From positions 1 through 64,000 of the forward strand of contig CALBEV010000155.1 of the NCBI GenBank assembly GCA_937891045.1: DNA of 64,000 nucleotides, given 5' to 3'. The translations under genes and the position numbers were made by a program. Position 1 is the first letter of the stretch; each line of letters begins with the position of its first letter. The notes under the pieces were generated by a model, which saw nothing but the letters and a program-made list of their open reading frames with translations, was not told the DNA's origin and did no database searches. The DNA is from an uncultured Burkholderiales bacterium (lineage in GTDB: Bacteria > Pseudomonadota > Gammaproteobacteria > Burkholderiales > Burkholderiaceae). Positions 10,976 through 21,129 of this stretch are shown in pieces.

Positions 10976-11688
10976 TGAAGCCGCAGCACACCGAAGAACG
11001 AAGCGCTGCAGACCTGCCGGCTGCATTGGCGCAAGACATCGCCACACGCTTGCAAGCGGCCATTGAAGCGCGTGGGCAAGCCTTGTTGGTGGTGTCTGGT
11101 GGCAAGTCCCCAATCGCTTTGTTCGAGGCCTTGCGTGTGCTGCCCATTGCTTGGCACCAAGTCACCGTCACCCTGGCCGATGAGCGCTGTGTGGCCAACA
11201 CCCATGCCGACAGCAACGCGCTGTTGGTGCGCAGCCATTTGCTCAAAGACAAAGCGCAAGCAGCCCATTTGATGCCGATGATTGCAGACGACACGCCTTT
11301 GAGCACACCTGCCCAGATGGCTGCGCAAGCCACGACAAGCTTGCGCGTCTTGGGTGACGCCGATGTCTTGGTGTTGGGCATGGGCACGGATGGTCACACG
11401 GCCTCCTTGTTTCCTGAGGCGCCGAATTTGCCCTTGGCGATGGACCTGATGCAAGCCCCTTCGTGTGTGGCCATTGAATTGAAACAGCCACCGTCCAATG
11501 CGCCCTATGCGCGTATTTCGCAAAACCTCAGCATGCTGCTGAGTGCGCGGCACATTGTTTTGCCGATCAGCGGCAAGGACAAACTTTCCGTGTTGGCAAG
11601 CGCCAAAGCCCAAGCCAGTTTGGCGCTGCCCGTATCCATCATCTTGCACCAAAACCGCACCTCGGTCACCCTGTGGCTGTCCCCTTGA
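10975..11688 (+). CDS. pgl: 6-phosphogluconolactonase
   Basis: Hydrolyses 6-phosphogluconolactone to 6-phosphogluconate. The 237 residues show the DevB/SOL-type motifs [15 protein letters not shown] near residue 38, VTLADERCV near 65 and [18 protein letters not shown] near 135. The start is the ATG sharing its A with the zwf stop (TGATG) and preceded by GAGGAG; the GTG at 10957 is in frame but inside zwf and has no ribosome site. edd follows after 10 bp. Confidence 0.94.
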   Translation: MKPQHTEERSAADLPAALAQDIATRLQAAIEARGQALLVVSGGKSPIALFEALRVLPIAWHQVTVTLADERCVANTHADSNALLVRSHLLKDKAQAAHLMPMIADDTPLSTPAQMAAQATTSLRVLGDADVLVLGMGTDGHTASLFPEAPNLPLAMDLMQAPSCVAIELKQPPSNAPYARISQNLSMLLSARHIVLPISGKDKLSVLASAKAQASLALPVSIILHQNRTSVTLWLSP

Positions 11689-11698
11689 AAGCAACAAC

Positions 11699-13510
11699 AT
11701 GTTGAACACCACACTGGCCGCCGTCACACAACGCATTGAACAACGCAGTGCGGCAAGCCGCGCAGCGTATTTGGCGCACTTGGCGCAGGCGCACAAACCT
11801 GGCCCATACCGCGAAGGCTTGGGCTGCGCCAACGCGGCCCACGCCTATGCCGCCATGCCCGCCTCCGACAAACTGGTGTTGCGACAAGAACGACAACCCA
11901 ACCTCGGCATCGTGACGGCCTACAACGACATGTTGTCCGCGCACCAGCCTTACGAACACTACCCCGAGATGATCCGCGCCACGGCCCGCGCAAGTGGCGC
12001 CACCGCGCAAGTCGCCTCAGGTGTGCCAGCCATGTGTGACGGCGTCACCCAAGGCGAAGACGGCATGGGCTTGTCTTTGTTCTCACGCGATGTGATTGCC
12101 ATGGCCACCGCAGTCGGCTTGTCGCACAACGTGTTTGACGCGGTCTTGTTGCTGGGCATTTGCGACAAGATCGTGCCCGGCTTGTTCATGGGTGCTTTGC
12201 AGTTTGGCCATTTGCCTGCGTTGTTTTTGCCTGCAGGCCCGATGACCAGTGGCTTGTCGAACGACGACAAGTCCAAGGTGCGCCAGCAGTTTGCGCAAGG
12301 TTTGGTGAGCCGAGCCACACTCATGGAAGCCGAGCAAGCGGCCTACCACGGGCCAGGTACTTGTACGTTTTACGGCACAGCCAATTCGAACCAAATGCTG
12401 ATGGAAATCATGGGCCTGCAGTTGCCTGGCGCCAGCTTTGTGAATCCGAACACGCCGCTGCGCCAAGCGTTGAACCAAGCCGCTGTGCAACGAGCGATGG
12501 CTCTCAGCCAAACGGATATTGGCATGGGCCACCAAATTGATGCCAAAGCTGTGGCCAATGGCATCGTCGGTTTGCTGGCCACCGGCGGTTCCACCAACCA
12601 CACTTTGCATTTGGTGGCGATGGCACGTGCGGCTGGCATCCTCATCAACTGGGACGACTTCTCCGAACTCTCTGCTGTGGTGCCTTTGTTGGCCCGGGTC
12701 TATCCCAACGGCTCGGCCGATGTGAACCATTTCCACGCCGCTGGTGGCATGGGTTTTTTGATCGCACAGTTGTTGCAATGTGGGCTGCTGCATGAAGACG
12801 TGCACACCGTGATGGGCCAAGGCTTGCAGCATTACACCCATGAACCTTGGCTCGACAACGGTGTGTTGGCGTGGCGTCCTGTCCCCCCCACGTCTGCGGA
12901 TGACACCGTGTTGCGGCCCTTCACCAACCCTTTCAGCGCCGATGGTGGTCTGCGTTTGCTGCAAGGCAATTTGGGCCGTGCCGTGGTTAAGGTGTCAGCG
13001 GTCAAGCATGAGCACCGCATCGTTCGTGCGCCAGCCGTGGTGGTCGACAGCCAACAAGAGCTGCAACAACTTTTCAAAGACGGTTTGCTGGAGAAAGATT
13101 TTGTCGCCGTGGTGCGTCATCAAGGCCCGCAAGCCAATGGCATGCCCGAGTTGCACAAACTCACGCCCATGTTGGGGGTGTTGCAAGACCGGGGTTTCAA
13201 GGTGGCACTGGTGACCGATGGCCGCATGTCGGGCGCGTCCGGCAAGGTGCCTGCCGCCATCCATGTCTCGCCCGAAGCGATGAACGGCGGTGCGATTGGC
13301 AAGGTGATGAACGGCGACATGCTGACGCTCAATTGCGAGACGCAAGAACTGACGCTTGAACTGAGCGACGCAGCGCTGGCCGCGCGACCGCATCCACCAC
13401 GCCCCGCTGAAGGCTGGGGCAGTGGCCAAGGCTTGTTTGGTTTGTTTCGACGCAACGCCACCTTGGCCGAAGAAGGTGCGTCGCCTTTGTTGTCATCGAT
13501 GCCGAGTTGA
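11699..13510 (+). CDS. edd: Phosphogluconate dehydratase
   Basis: Dehydrates 6-phosphogluconate to 2-keto-3-deoxy-6-phosphogluconate, the committing Entner-Doudoroff step. At 603 residues it has normal length for the IlvD/Edd family. The conserved segments with the Fe-S cluster cysteines are present: [27 protein letters not shown] and [16 protein letters not shown]. The C-terminal [20 protein letters not shown] signature is also intact. The ATG at 11699 fits family N-termini; about 50 open codons upstream lie inside pgl. Last codons overlap the region just before the eda start. Confidence 0.97.
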   Translation: MLNTTLAAVTQRIEQRSAASRAAYLAHLAQAHKPGPYREGLGCANAAHAYAAMPASDKLVLRQERQPNLGIVTAYNDMLSAHQPYEHYPEMIRATARASGATAQVASGVPAMCDGVTQGEDGMGLSLFSRDVIAMATAVGLSHNVFDAVLLLGICDKIVPGLFMGALQFGHLPALFLPAGPMTSGLSNDDKSKVRQQFAQGLVSRATLMEAEQAAYHGPGTCTFYGTANSNQMLMEIMGLQLPGASFVNPNTPLRQALNQAAVQRAMALSQTDIGMGHQIDAKAVANGIVGLLATGGSTNHTLHLVAMARAAGILINWDDFSELSAVVPLLARVYPNGSADVNHFHAAGGMGFLIAQLLQCGLLHEDVHTVMGQGLQHYTHEPWLDNGVLAWRPVPPTSADDTVLRPFTNPFSADGGLRLLQGNLGRAVVKVSAVKHEHRIVRAPAVVVDSQQELQQLFKDGLLEKDFVAVVRHQGPQANGMPELHKLTPMLGVLQDRGFKVALVTDGRMSGASGKVPAAIHVSPEAMNGGAIGKVMNGDMLTLNCETQELTLELSDAALAARPHPPRPAEGWGSGQGLFGLFRRNATLAEEGASPLLSSMPS

Positions 13511-13518
13511 ACGCCCAC

Positions 13519-14160
13519 ATGAACCATCCCAGCTTCCAACGCCCTGTTTTCAAATCACGCGTGGTCCCGGTCATCGTCATCAGCGAGGTGTCGCAAGCCG
13601 TGCCGATGGCACATGCGCTGCTGGCTGGTGGCATCGACGTGATGGAAATCACGCTGCGCCACCGCGCTGGTTTGGCAGCCATCGAAGCCGTAGCCAAGCA
13701 GGTGCCGCAAATGCACGTGGGTGCGGGCACGGTGACCCGCGCTGCCGAGATGCAGCAAGTACATGACGCTGGTGCGCGTTTTGCACTCTCGCCCGGCATG
13801 AGTGATGCCCTGGTGCAGGCGGCCATGGACTGCCACATGCCCTTCATGCCTGGCGTGATGACGCCCAGCGAAGTCATGCGCGCCCGCGATCACGGTTTTG
13901 GGCTGATGAAGTTGTTTCCCGCTGCACAAGCCGGTGGCGTGGCCATGCTCAAAGCCCTGTCCGGCCCTTTGGGCGATGTGCAGTTTTGCCCCACGGGGGG
14001 TGTGACGCCAGAGAACATGACCGACTATTTCAATCTGTCGAATGTCGCCATGGTGGGCGGCTCGTGGCTCACACCCGCTGACGCGGTGGCTGCGCAAGAC
14101 TGGGGTCGCATCACCGCCTTGGCCAAAGAAGCATTGGCTCGCGTGCCTGCGCTACAGTGA
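13519..14160 (+). CDS. eda: KDPG aldolase (2-keto-3-deoxy-6-phosphogluconate aldolase)
   Basis: Splits KDPG into pyruvate and glyceraldehyde-3-phosphate. The 213 residues form a class I aldolase barrel with the catalytic glutamate in GIDVMEITLRH and the Schiff-base lysine in GLMKLFPAAQAGG. The phosphate-binding CPTGGVTPENM and MVGGSWLTP are also intact. The ATG at 13519 lies 8 bp past the edd stop. A TTG at 13507 overlapping that stop would add four residues and cannot be excluded. Confidence 0.96.
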   Translation: MNHPSFQRPVFKSRVVPVIVISEVSQAVPMAHALLAGGIDVMEITLRHRAGLAAIEAVAKQVPQMHVGAGTVTRAAEMQQVHDAGARFALSPGMSDALVQAAMDCHMPFMPGVMTPSEVMRARDHGFGLMKLFPAAQAGGVAMLKALSGPLGDVQFCPTGGVTPENMTDYFNLSNVAMVGGSWLTPADAVAAQDWGRITALAKEALARVPALQ

Positions 14161-14183
14161 ACCACGTTTGAACAGCCCGCCGC

Positions 14184-15773
14184 ATGATCCACTTCAACCG
14201 CCCCGAACAACGCCCCGCGTGGCAAGCCTTGCAAGCCTTGGCCGATGCACCTGCGCCGCATTTGCGCGAGCTGCTGCAAGACAGTTCGCGCAACGCCAGC
14301 TTGCAGTTTGAAGCCGCCGGTATTCAAGCCGATGCCTCGCGCCAACGCGTGACGCCTGCCGTGATGCAAGCCTTGTTGCAACTGGCCAGCGAAAGCCATG
14401 TGCTTGAACAAGCGCAGGCCATGTTCAAGGGTGACGCGATCAACACCACCGAACACCGGCCGGTGTTGCACATGGCTTTGCGCGCTGGCCAGAGCGCATC
14501 ACCGCCTTGGGGCGCGGCCATCGCCGCTGATGTGCAACGCGAACTCACCCGCTTCACCGACTTCGCCGAGCGTTTGCGCCACGGCGAGCTAAAGGGCTTC
14601 AAGGGTCAGGCCATCACCGATGTGGTGAACCTGGGCATTGGCGGTTCAGACCTGGGGCCGCGCATGGCCACGGAAGCGCTGAGCCAGTTGTCCGCCGACT
14701 TGAAAGCGCCCGCTGTGCGGCTGCACCATGTGTCGAATGTCGACCCTTGGAGTTTGGCCACCACCTTGGCCCCGTTGGATGCGTCACGCACCTTGTTCAT
14801 CGTGCAAAGCAAAATCTTCACCACGCAAGAAACCCTGACGCTGGCAGCTTCAGCCAAGCGTTGGTTGCAAGACGCAGGTTGCAGTGCGGCCCAGTTGCCC
14901 CAACAACTGGTGGCGGTCACCGCCAAACCCAGCTTGGCCCAAGCCGATGGTTTTTTGCCAGAGCACTGCTTCGTGTTTTGGGATTGGGTCGGCGGGCGGT
15001 ACTCGGTGTGGTCGGCCATTGGTTTGCCCTTGGCCATCGCGATTGGCCGGGATGCGTTTTTGCAGATGCTGGCTGGTGGTCAAGCCATGGACCAGCATGT
15101 GATGCACACGCCACCAGAGCGCAACCTGCCGCTCTTGATGGCTTTGTGGGGCGTGTGGAACCGGAATTTTTTAGGCGCAACCACGCACCATGTGGCACCT
15201 TATGCCGCACCGCTGGGTCGCTTTGTGCCGTTTTTGCAGCAAATGGAGATGGAGTCCAACGGCAAGCGGGTGCATGTCGATGGCAGCATCGCCAGTGTGG
15301 CTACCGCGCCGGTGCTGTGGGGCGGTTTGGGCATCGATGGTCAACACGCTTACTTTCAGCTCTTGCACCAAGGTCAACATCTGGTGCCGATGGATTTCAT
15401 CGGCGTGCGCCAAGGCCATGCAGGCCTGCCACTGGCAGCTGAACACCAACGCGTGGTGCTGCTGAATTTGCAAGCGCAAACCCAAGCACTGGCGCTGGGA
15501 CGAAGCGTGGCCGACACCGCGCAGATGCTGCGCGATGGCGGCCTGTCTGCGTCGGATGCGCAGGCCTTGGCACCGCACCGCAGCTTTGCTGGCAATGTGC
15601 CCAGCACCGTGTTGTGGCTGGAGCAACTCACGCCGCACAGCTTGGGTGCGCTGATTGCGCTTTACGAACACAAAGTGTTTTACCAAGCCGCCATTTGGGG
15701 TGTGCATGCCTACGACCAATGGGGTGTGGAGCTGGGCAAGACCATGGCCAAGGCCATGGAAACTGGTCATTGA
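14184..15773 (+). CDS. pgi: Glucose-6-phosphate isomerase
   Basis: Interconverts glucose-6-phosphate and fructose-6-phosphate. In a cell using the Entner-Doudoroff route it also returns triose-derived fructose-6-phosphate to the top of the pathway. The 529 residues include VNLGIGGSDLGPRM near residue 150, the family signature FVFWDWVGGRYSVWSAIGLP near 263 (start FVFWDWVGG), and the C-terminal YEHKVFYQAAIWGVHAYDQW region. It is the last gene of the hexR cluster, 23 bp after eda. A mobile-element remnant begins 27 bp past its stop. Confidence 0.96.
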   Translation: MIHFNRPEQRPAWQALQALADAPAPHLRELLQDSSRNASLQFEAAGIQADASRQRVTPAVMQALLQLASESHVLEQAQAMFKGDAINTTEHRPVLHMALRAGQSASPPWGAAIAADVQRELTRFTDFAERLRHGELKGFKGQAITDVVNLGIGGSDLGPRMATEALSQLSADLKAPAVRLHHVSNVDPWSLATTLAPLDASRTLFIVQSKIFTTQETLTLAASAKRWLQDAGCSAAQLPQQLVAVTAKPSLAQADGFLPEHCFVFWDWVGGRYSVWSAIGLPLAIAIGRDAFLQMLAGGQAMDQHVMHTPPERNLPLLMALWGVWNRNFLGATTHHVAPYAAPLGRFVPFLQQMEMESNGKRVHVDGSIASVATAPVLWGGLGIDGQHAYFQLLHQGQHLVPMDFIGVRQGHAGLPLAAEHQRVVLLNLQAQTQALALGRSVADTAQMLRDGGLSASDAQALAPHRSFAGNVPSTVLWLEQLTPHSLGALIALYEHKVFYQAAIWGVHAYDQWGVELGKTMAKAMETGH

Positions 15774-15800
15774 GCGCGTAGCGTCCAGGGGTAATTGGGT

Positions 15801-15924
15801 AATTGGGGTCAGATTCCAATTAAGTCCAATTCATTGGCTGCTTGCCCGGATCCAATCAACCTTGCACCGAAACATCACTTCAGAGCCGCACGGCCTGGGG
15901 ACCATTTTTTGAGCGAAAGACCAG
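15801..15924. mobile_element. Remnant of the AATTGGGG-type repeat element (copy E1)
   Basis: Begins with the terminal hairpin motif AATTGGGG-TCAGA-TTCCAATT at 15801-15821. It ends with a 44-base stretch (15881-15924: CAGAGCCGCACGGCC, then ATTTTTTGAGCGAAAGACCAG) that matches the reverse complement of 48481-48526 in copy E3 almost base for base. The middle and the far terminal repeat are missing, so this is an internally deleted or decayed copy. It fills the gap between the convergent pgi and alr. Confidence 0.75.
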
Positions 15925-15934
15925 CTGAGCGACA

Positions 15935-17032
15935 TCACTCGTCGCTTGCCACCGGCACCCGAGGTGCCAAGGCGCACATCAGCTCGTAGCCCACGGTGCC
16001 CGCAGCAGCAGCCACCTCGTCGATGCCCAGCAGCTCGCCGGTGCTGGCCTGGCCCCACAAGGTGGCCTCGCTGCCCACTTGCGCTGCAGGCACCGGCGTC
16101 AAATCCACACACAGCATGTCCATGCTGATGCGACCCAGCGTGTGTGTGCGTGTGCCGTTGACCAACACCGGTGTGCCGCTGGGCGCATGGCGCGGGTAGC
16201 CATCGGCATAACCACAGGCCACCACACCGATGCGCATCTCGCGCTCGGCCTGGAAGACGCCGCCGTAGCCCACTTCATCACCCGCCTTCAGTTGCTGCAC
16301 GCTGATGAGTTGGCTGCGCAAACTCATGGCGGGGCGCAAACCCCAATCAGCTGCTGTGTGAAGCGGATGGTCGGGCGCACTGCCATACAAGGCGATGCCT
16401 GGGCGCACCCAATCCGCACTCGCGGCGGGGTTGTGGCCGTGGCGCAGCAAAGCCGCGCTGTTGGCCAGGCTGCGCTCACCGGGCAGGTCTTGGCTGATTG
16501 CATTGAAGACGGCGAGCTGTTTGTCCACGCCCACCGCTGTATCCGCATGGGCGAAATGGGTCATGAGGGAAATCTCATCCACCTGCGGCAAAGCGTTCAA
16601 GCGCGCCCAGGCCGCGCGAAAACGTTCGGGTGCAAAACCCAGTCGGTTCATGCCGCTGTTCATTTTCAAAAACACACGTTGCGGCACCTGGGTTTTGTGG
16701 CGGCTCAGCATGTCGATTTGCGCCTCGGTGTGCACCACATGCCAAAGATCCAAACGGGAACACAGCTCCAAGTCGCGTTGCTCAAACGCGCCTTCCAACA
16801 ACAAAATGGGGCCGCGCCAATCCAGCTCACGCAGGGTCTGCGCCTCGGCCAAGTCGAGCACTGCAAAACCGTCGGCGGCCCGCAGCCCGGCGTAGGCGCG
16901 CTCAATGCCATGGCCATAAGCCCGCGCTTTGACCACCGCCCAAACCCGCGCATCCGGCGCGGCTTGTTGCAGGCGCGACAAGTTGTGACGCAATGCGGCG
17001 GGGTGGATCAAGGCATGAATCGGGCGAGGCAT
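15935..17032 (-). CDS. alr: Alanine racemase
   Basis: Pyridoxal-phosphate enzyme making D-alanine for peptidoglycan. The 365 residues include the PLP lysine in [12 protein letters not shown] near residue 35, the substrate-specificity stretch [12 protein letters not shown], and the catalytic tyrosine in [12 protein letters not shown]. The C-terminal [15 protein letters not shown] is also present. The start is ATG 17032 ([18 protein letters not shown]), matching family N-termini; seven further codons are open upstream. Divergent from lplT, with 129 bp between them. Confidence 0.95.
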   Translation of the reverse strand: MPRPIHALIHPAALRHNLSRLQQAAPDARVWAVVKARAYGHGIERAYAGLRAADGFAVLDLAEAQTLRELDWRGPILLLEGAFEQRDLELCSRLDLWHVVHTEAQIDMLSRHKTQVPQRVFLKMNSGMNRLGFAPERFRAAWARLNALPQVDEISLMTHFAHADTAVGVDKQLAVFNAISQDLPGERSLANSAALLRHGHNPAASADWVRPGIALYGSAPDHPLHTAADWGLRPAMSLRSQLISVQQLKAGDEVGYGGVFQAEREMRIGVVACGYADGYPRHAPSGTPVLVNGTRTHTLGRISMDMLCVDLTPVPAAQVGSEATLWGQASTGELLGIDEVAAAAGTVGYELMCALAPRVPVASDE

Positions 17033-17161
17033 GCAGGCATTGTCGCAGGCCAAAATGCCGCAAAGCCCGTGATATAACTCGACACGCTCTTGGGCCTATG
17101 AACTTGCAAAACCTTTGTCTCTTCCCCTTACAAACCGCACTTTTCTACTGATGGCCCCCAC

Positions 17162-18469
17162 ATGAAGCGCGGTTTTTACACCATCATGGCAGCCCAGTTT
17201 TTCAGCTCCTTGGCTGACAACGCCTTGTTTGTGGTGGCGGTTGAAATGATCAGAGCGTCGGGCGGTGCCGAATGGCAGCGTGCCGCCTTGGTGCCCATGT
17301 TCGCTTTGTTTTATGTGGTGTTGGCCCCCTTTGTTGGCGCCTTCGCCGATTCGCGCCCCAAAGGCGATGTCATGTTTGTCAGCAATGGCATCAAAGTCAT
17401 CGGTTGCGGCCTGATGCTGTTTGGCTCGCACCCGCTTTTGTCTTACGCCATCGTCGGTTTGGGCGCCGCCGCCTACTCGCCGGCCAAATACGGCATCCTC
17501 ACCGAACTCTTGCCCGCCTCTTTGCTGATCAAGGCCAACGGTTGGATCGAAGGGCTCACGATTGCATCCATCATCTTGGGCGTCTTGCTTGGCGGCCAAT
17601 TGGTCGGTCCTTACATTTCCTCTTTGTTGCTCAGCATAGATCTGCCCTTGATCAACACGCCGATTGACACGCCGCCGGAAGCAGCGATTTGCGTGCTGGT
17701 GTTGTTTTACGCACTGGCCGCTTGGTTCAACACCCGCATTCCCGAAACCGGTGCCGCCTTGTTGCCGATGCACAGTCAACGCCAACACAGTTTCGCTTAC
17801 AACCTGTTGGCCTTGGTGCCTGATTTTTGGCGCTGCAACCTGCTGTTGTGGCGCGACAAGCTGGGGCAAATTTCCTTGGCCAGCACCACCTTGTTTTGGG
17901 GTGCCAGTGGCAACCTGCGCTACATCGTGTTGGCTTGGAGCGCGGTGGCGCTGGGCTACACCACCACCCAAGCCTCGGCTTTGGTGGGCGTGATCGCGAT
18001 TGGCACCGCGGTCGGCGCCGTGGTGGCCTCGATGCGCATGAAGCTGGTCGACGCGCCGCGCTTGATGAACCTGGGCATCACCATGGGCTTGTTGATGCTG
18101 GTGATGAATTTCATTGACAACGTCTGGTTGGCCGCGCCCTTCTTTATTTTGTTGGGCGGCTTGGGCGGCTTTTTGGTGGTCCCAATGAACGCCTTGTTGC
18201 AACACCGCGGCCACAACCTGATGGGCGCAGGCCGCTCGATTGCCGTGCAAAACTTCAACGAACAAGCTTGCATCTTGGCCTTGGGTGCGCTCTACGCCTT
18301 GGCCACGGGCCTGGGACTGTCGGCCTTTGGTGCGATTGTGGGCTTTGCGCTGTTGCTGGCCGGTTGCATGTGGCTGATCAAGCGCTGGCACCAAAGCAAC
18401 TTGGTGCACCACCCGGAAGAAGTCGCCCGCTTGCTGGACATCGCGCGGCGCGACCCGGGCCATTCTTAA
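17162..18469 (+). CDS. lplT: Lysophospholipid transporter LplT
   Basis: An MFS-type inner-membrane flippase that brings lysophospholipids to the cytoplasmic side for re-acylation. The 435 residues begin MKRGFYTIMAAQFFSSLADNA and carry the LplT-like segments VGAFADSRPKGDVMF, GLGAAAYSPAKYGIL and GLGGFLVVPMNALLQHRG. In E. coli it is paired with the acyltransferase aas; that partner is not next to it here. The next gene, a DMT transporter, starts 3 bp later. Confidence 0.9.
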   Translation: MKRGFYTIMAAQFFSSLADNALFVVAVEMIRASGGAEWQRAALVPMFALFYVVLAPFVGAFADSRPKGDVMFVSNGIKVIGCGLMLFGSHPLLSYAIVGLGAAAYSPAKYGILTELLPASLLIKANGWIEGLTIASIILGVLLGGQLVGPYISSLLLSIDLPLINTPIDTPPEAAICVLVLFYALAAWFNTRIPETGAALLPMHSQRQHSFAYNLLALVPDFWRCNLLLWRDKLGQISLASTTLFWGASGNLRYIVLAWSAVALGYTTTQASALVGVIAIGTAVGAVVASMRMKLVDAPRLMNLGITMGLLMLVMNFIDNVWLAAPFFILLGGLGGFLVVPMNALLQHRGHNLMGAGRSIAVQNFNEQACILALGALYALATGLGLSAFGAIVGFALLLAGCMWLIKRWHQSNLVHHPEEVARLLDIARRDPGHS

Positions 18470-18472
18470 GCC

Positions 18473-19348
18473 ATGAGCCAACCTGTCTTAGGCCCGGTGT
18501 TGGGCTTGCTGTTCAATGCCTTGGCGTTTGGCGTGTCGTGGTGGCCGCTGCGCGAAATGCAGCTGCGTGGTTTGCACCCGCTGTGGGCCACGGCCTTCAT
18601 GTATGGCCTGGCGCTGGTGGCCGTGAGCTTGCTGCGGCCGCAAGCCTGGCGCGGCCTGCTTCGCCACCCGGCGCTTTGGTGGTTGTTTGCCGCCTCGGGC
18701 CTGACCAACTTGGGTTTCAACTGGGCGGTCACCATGGGCGATGTGGTGCGCGTGGTGCTGCTTTTTTACACCATGCCCGCTTGGTCGGTGCTGCTGGCTT
18801 GGTGGTTACTGGGAGAGCGGCCCAACCGCTTGGCGGTGTTGCGATTGGGTTTGGCCTTGGCCGGTGTGGCGCTGGTCTTGAAAACCCCCGAGATGGACTG
18901 GCCGTGGCCGTCATCGCTTTGGGACTATTTGGCGCTGTTGGGCGGCGCCAGCTTCGCCTTGAACAATGTGATGCTGCGCAAAATGGCCCACACCCCCGAG
19001 GCTGAACGCATGACCGCCATGTTTGCCGGTGGCACCTTGGTCACCGCCTTGACCGCCACAGCTGGCAGCAGCGTGGGTTGGATCGCGGCGCCGCCAGACC
19101 TGTCATGGTGGCCGATTGCCGTGGCCTTTGGCCTGTGCATGTTGCTCTCCAACCTGAGTCTGCAATATGGCGCGGCCCGTTTGCCAGCGGCCACCACCTC
19201 GCTGGTGATGCTGTCGGAAATTGTGTTTGCCACCTTGTCTTCGGTGGCCTTGGGTGCGGCAGAATTGACCGAGCGCAAACTTTGGGGCGGGGCGCTGATT
19301 GTGTTGGCCGCCGTGCTCACCACGTTGAACAACAAGGAAAAACCATGA
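18473..19348 (+). CDS. EamA/DMT family transporter
   Basis: A 291-residue drug/metabolite transporter with about ten membrane helices arranged as two EamA repeats (roughly 8-140 and 155-288). Visible landmarks are WWPLREMQLRGLHPLW, VVLLFYTMPAWSVLLAWWLL at the end of repeat one, and VMLSEIVFATLSSVALG in repeat two. The substrate is unknown; many relatives export amino acids or metabolites. It starts 3 bp after lplT and overlaps the glutathione peroxidase gene by 4 bp (ATGA), so the three genes likely share a transcript. Confidence 0.85.
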   Translation: MSQPVLGPVLGLLFNALAFGVSWWPLREMQLRGLHPLWATAFMYGLALVAVSLLRPQAWRGLLRHPALWWLFAASGLTNLGFNWAVTMGDVVRVVLLFYTMPAWSVLLAWWLLGERPNRLAVLRLGLALAGVALVLKTPEMDWPWPSSLWDYLALLGGASFALNNVMLRKMAHTPEAERMTAMFAGGTLVTALTATAGSSVGWIAAPPDLSWWPIAVAFGLCMLLSNLSLQYGAARLPAATTSLVMLSEIVFATLSSVALGAAELTERKLWGGALIVLAAVLTTLNNKEKP

Positions 19349-19833
19349 CTGCATTGCAAGATTTCCAAGCCAAAACCATCGCCGGTCAAGAACTCCATCT
19401 GGGTGATTTGCAGGGCAAAGCAGTGTTGATTGTGAACACCGCCAGCGCCTGTGGCTTCACGCCGCAGTTTGCCGGCTTGCAAGCGCTGCACGAAGAATAC
19501 GGCCCGCAAGGCTTGGTGGTGCTGGGCTTTCCCTGCAACCAATTCGGCAGCCAAGACCCGGGCAGCAATGAAGAAATTGGGGCGTTTTGCCAAGCCAACT
19601 ATGGCGTGAGTTTCACCATGATGGACAAGGTTGAGGTCAATGGCGCGAATGCCCACCCCTTGTTTCAATGGCTCAAAGCGCAAGCGCCGGGCTTGCTCGG
19701 CAGTGAAGGCATCAAGTGGAACTTCACCAAGTTCTTGTTGAATCGCCAAGGTGAAGTGGTGAAGCGCTATGCGCCTTTGGACAAACCGGCCAGCTTGGCG
19801 GCAGACATTGCCGAAGTTTTAAAGCAAAGTTAA
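19345..19833 (+). CDS. Glutathione peroxidase (thioredoxin/glutathione-dependent)
   Basis: Reduces peroxides; bacterial members of this non-seleno family usually take electrons from thioredoxin. The 162 residues carry the peroxidatic cysteine in VNTASACGFTPQF (about residue 36), the catalytic glutamine in GFPCNQFGSQDPG and the tryptophan-asparagine pair in IKWNFTKFL. The ATG overlaps the preceding stop codon (ATGA). The reading frame also extends far upstream into the transporter gene, but that part has no family similarity. Confidence 0.94.
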   Translation: MTALQDFQAKTIAGQELHLGDLQGKAVLIVNTASACGFTPQFAGLQALHEEYGPQGLVVLGFPCNQFGSQDPGSNEEIGAFCQANYGVSFTMMDKVEVNGANAHPLFQWLKAQAPGLLGSEGIKWNFTKFLLNRQGEVVKRYAPLDKPASLAADIAEVLKQS

Positions 19834-19888
19834 CTTCACAAGCGCCACCCTTCACCTTCAGGCTTGTTTGAATCCGCCCCTTGGTCCA

Positions 19889-21121
19889 TCAGGCCAAGGC
19901 CGCGTCCAGCGCTTCCACCCAATGCCGCACCGGCAGCGCGGTGCCGCTTTGCAAATGCGTGATGCAGCCGATGTTGGCGCTCAAAATGGCCTGCGGTTGC
20001 ATCTCGTTCAGGTGGCCCAGCTTGCGGTCGCGCAATTGGGTGGCGATGGTGGGTTGCAAAACGCTGTAAGTGCCTGCCGAGCCGCAGCACAAATGCGCTT
20101 CATTGCTGGCCACGCGCACCTTGAAGCCCAACGCGCCCAAGTGGGTTTCGACACCGCCTTTGAGTTGCTGACCATGTTGCAAGGTGCAGGGCGGGTGAAA
20201 CGCCAACAAGCCTTGTTGTTGCGCTTTGTGTGTTTGCAACTTGTTTTGCAACTGCGGCACCAAGCCGGGCAACAACTCGCTCAGGTCTTTGGTGAGTTCA
20301 CTGATGCGACGGGCTTTCTCGGCGTACAGCGGGTCGTTGCGGAAGATGTGGCCGTAGTCTTTCACGGTGACGCCACAGCCAGACGCGTTCATCACAATCG
20401 CTTCCACGCCTTGTCCCAGATGCGGCCACCAAGAATCGATGTTGTTTTTCATTTGCACGTGCGCGGCGTCTTGGTCGTTCAAGTGAAACTTGACGCCGCC
20501 GCAACAACCCGCGAGTGGTTCGACGATGGTTTGAATGCCGCAAGCATCGAGCACACGGGCGGTGGCGCTGTTGATGTTGGGGCTCATCGCCGGTTGCACA
20601 CAACCGGCCAGCATCAACACCTTGCGTTCGTGCGTGGCGGTGGGCCAGACACCCGCCGAGCGGCTCTCGGGCACCTTGGCCTTGAGGCTGTCGGGCAGCA
20701 AGGCCCGCACCGATTGACCCAGCTTCATGGCCGGTGCAAACAAGGGCGAAGACAAGCCTTCTTTCAAGGCCCAGCGCACGGTTTGTTCGGCGGCGGGGCG
20801 CGGCACTTTTTCATCCACCAGCTTGCGGCCAATGTCCACCAAATGGCCGTATTGCACACCGCTGGGGCAGGTGGTTTCGCAGTTGCGGCAGGTCAGGCAA
20901 CGGTCCAAGTGCAGTTGGGTGTCGCGTGTGGGTGCCACGCCTTCGAGCACTTGCTTGATCAGGTAGATGCGGCCACGCGGCCCATCGAGCTCATCGCCCA
21001 AGAGTTGGTAGGTGGGACAGGTGGCGGTGCAAAAACCGCAGTGCACACATTTGCGCAAAATGGCTTCAGCTTCTTGGCCGTCGGCGGTGTTTTGGTATTC
21101 GGGGGCGAGGTTGGTTTGCAT
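19889..21121 (-). CDS. glcF: Glycolate oxidase iron-sulfur subunit GlcF
   Basis: Electron-transfer subunit of the membrane-associated glycolate oxidase, which oxidises glycolate to glyoxylate. The 410 residues contain two 4Fe-4S motifs, CVHCGFCTATCPTY near residue 26 and CLTCRNCETTCPSG near 77. Two CCG-type domains follow in the C-terminal half, with CGIQTIVEPLAGCCGG and AHLCCGSAGTYSVLQP. It lies 8 bp downstream of glcE. The catalytic FAD subunit GlcD is not adjacent. Confidence 0.93.
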   Translation of the reverse strand: MQTNLAPEYQNTADGQEAEAILRKCVHCGFCTATCPTYQLLGDELDGPRGRIYLIKQVLEGVAPTRDTQLHLDRCLTCRNCETTCPSGVQYGHLVDIGRKLVDEKVPRPAAEQTVRWALKEGLSSPLFAPAMKLGQSVRALLPDSLKAKVPESRSAGVWPTATHERKVLMLAGCVQPAMSPNINSATARVLDACGIQTIVEPLAGCCGGVKFHLNDQDAAHVQMKNNIDSWWPHLGQGVEAIVMNASGCGVTVKDYGHIFRNDPLYAEKARRISELTKDLSELLPGLVPQLQNKLQTHKAQQQGLLAFHPPCTLQHGQQLKGGVETHLGALGFKVRVASNEAHLCCGSAGTYSVLQPTIATQLRDRKLGHLNEMQPQAILSANIGCITHLQSGTALPVRHWVEALDAALA

Positions 21122-21129
21122 GGCAAGGC

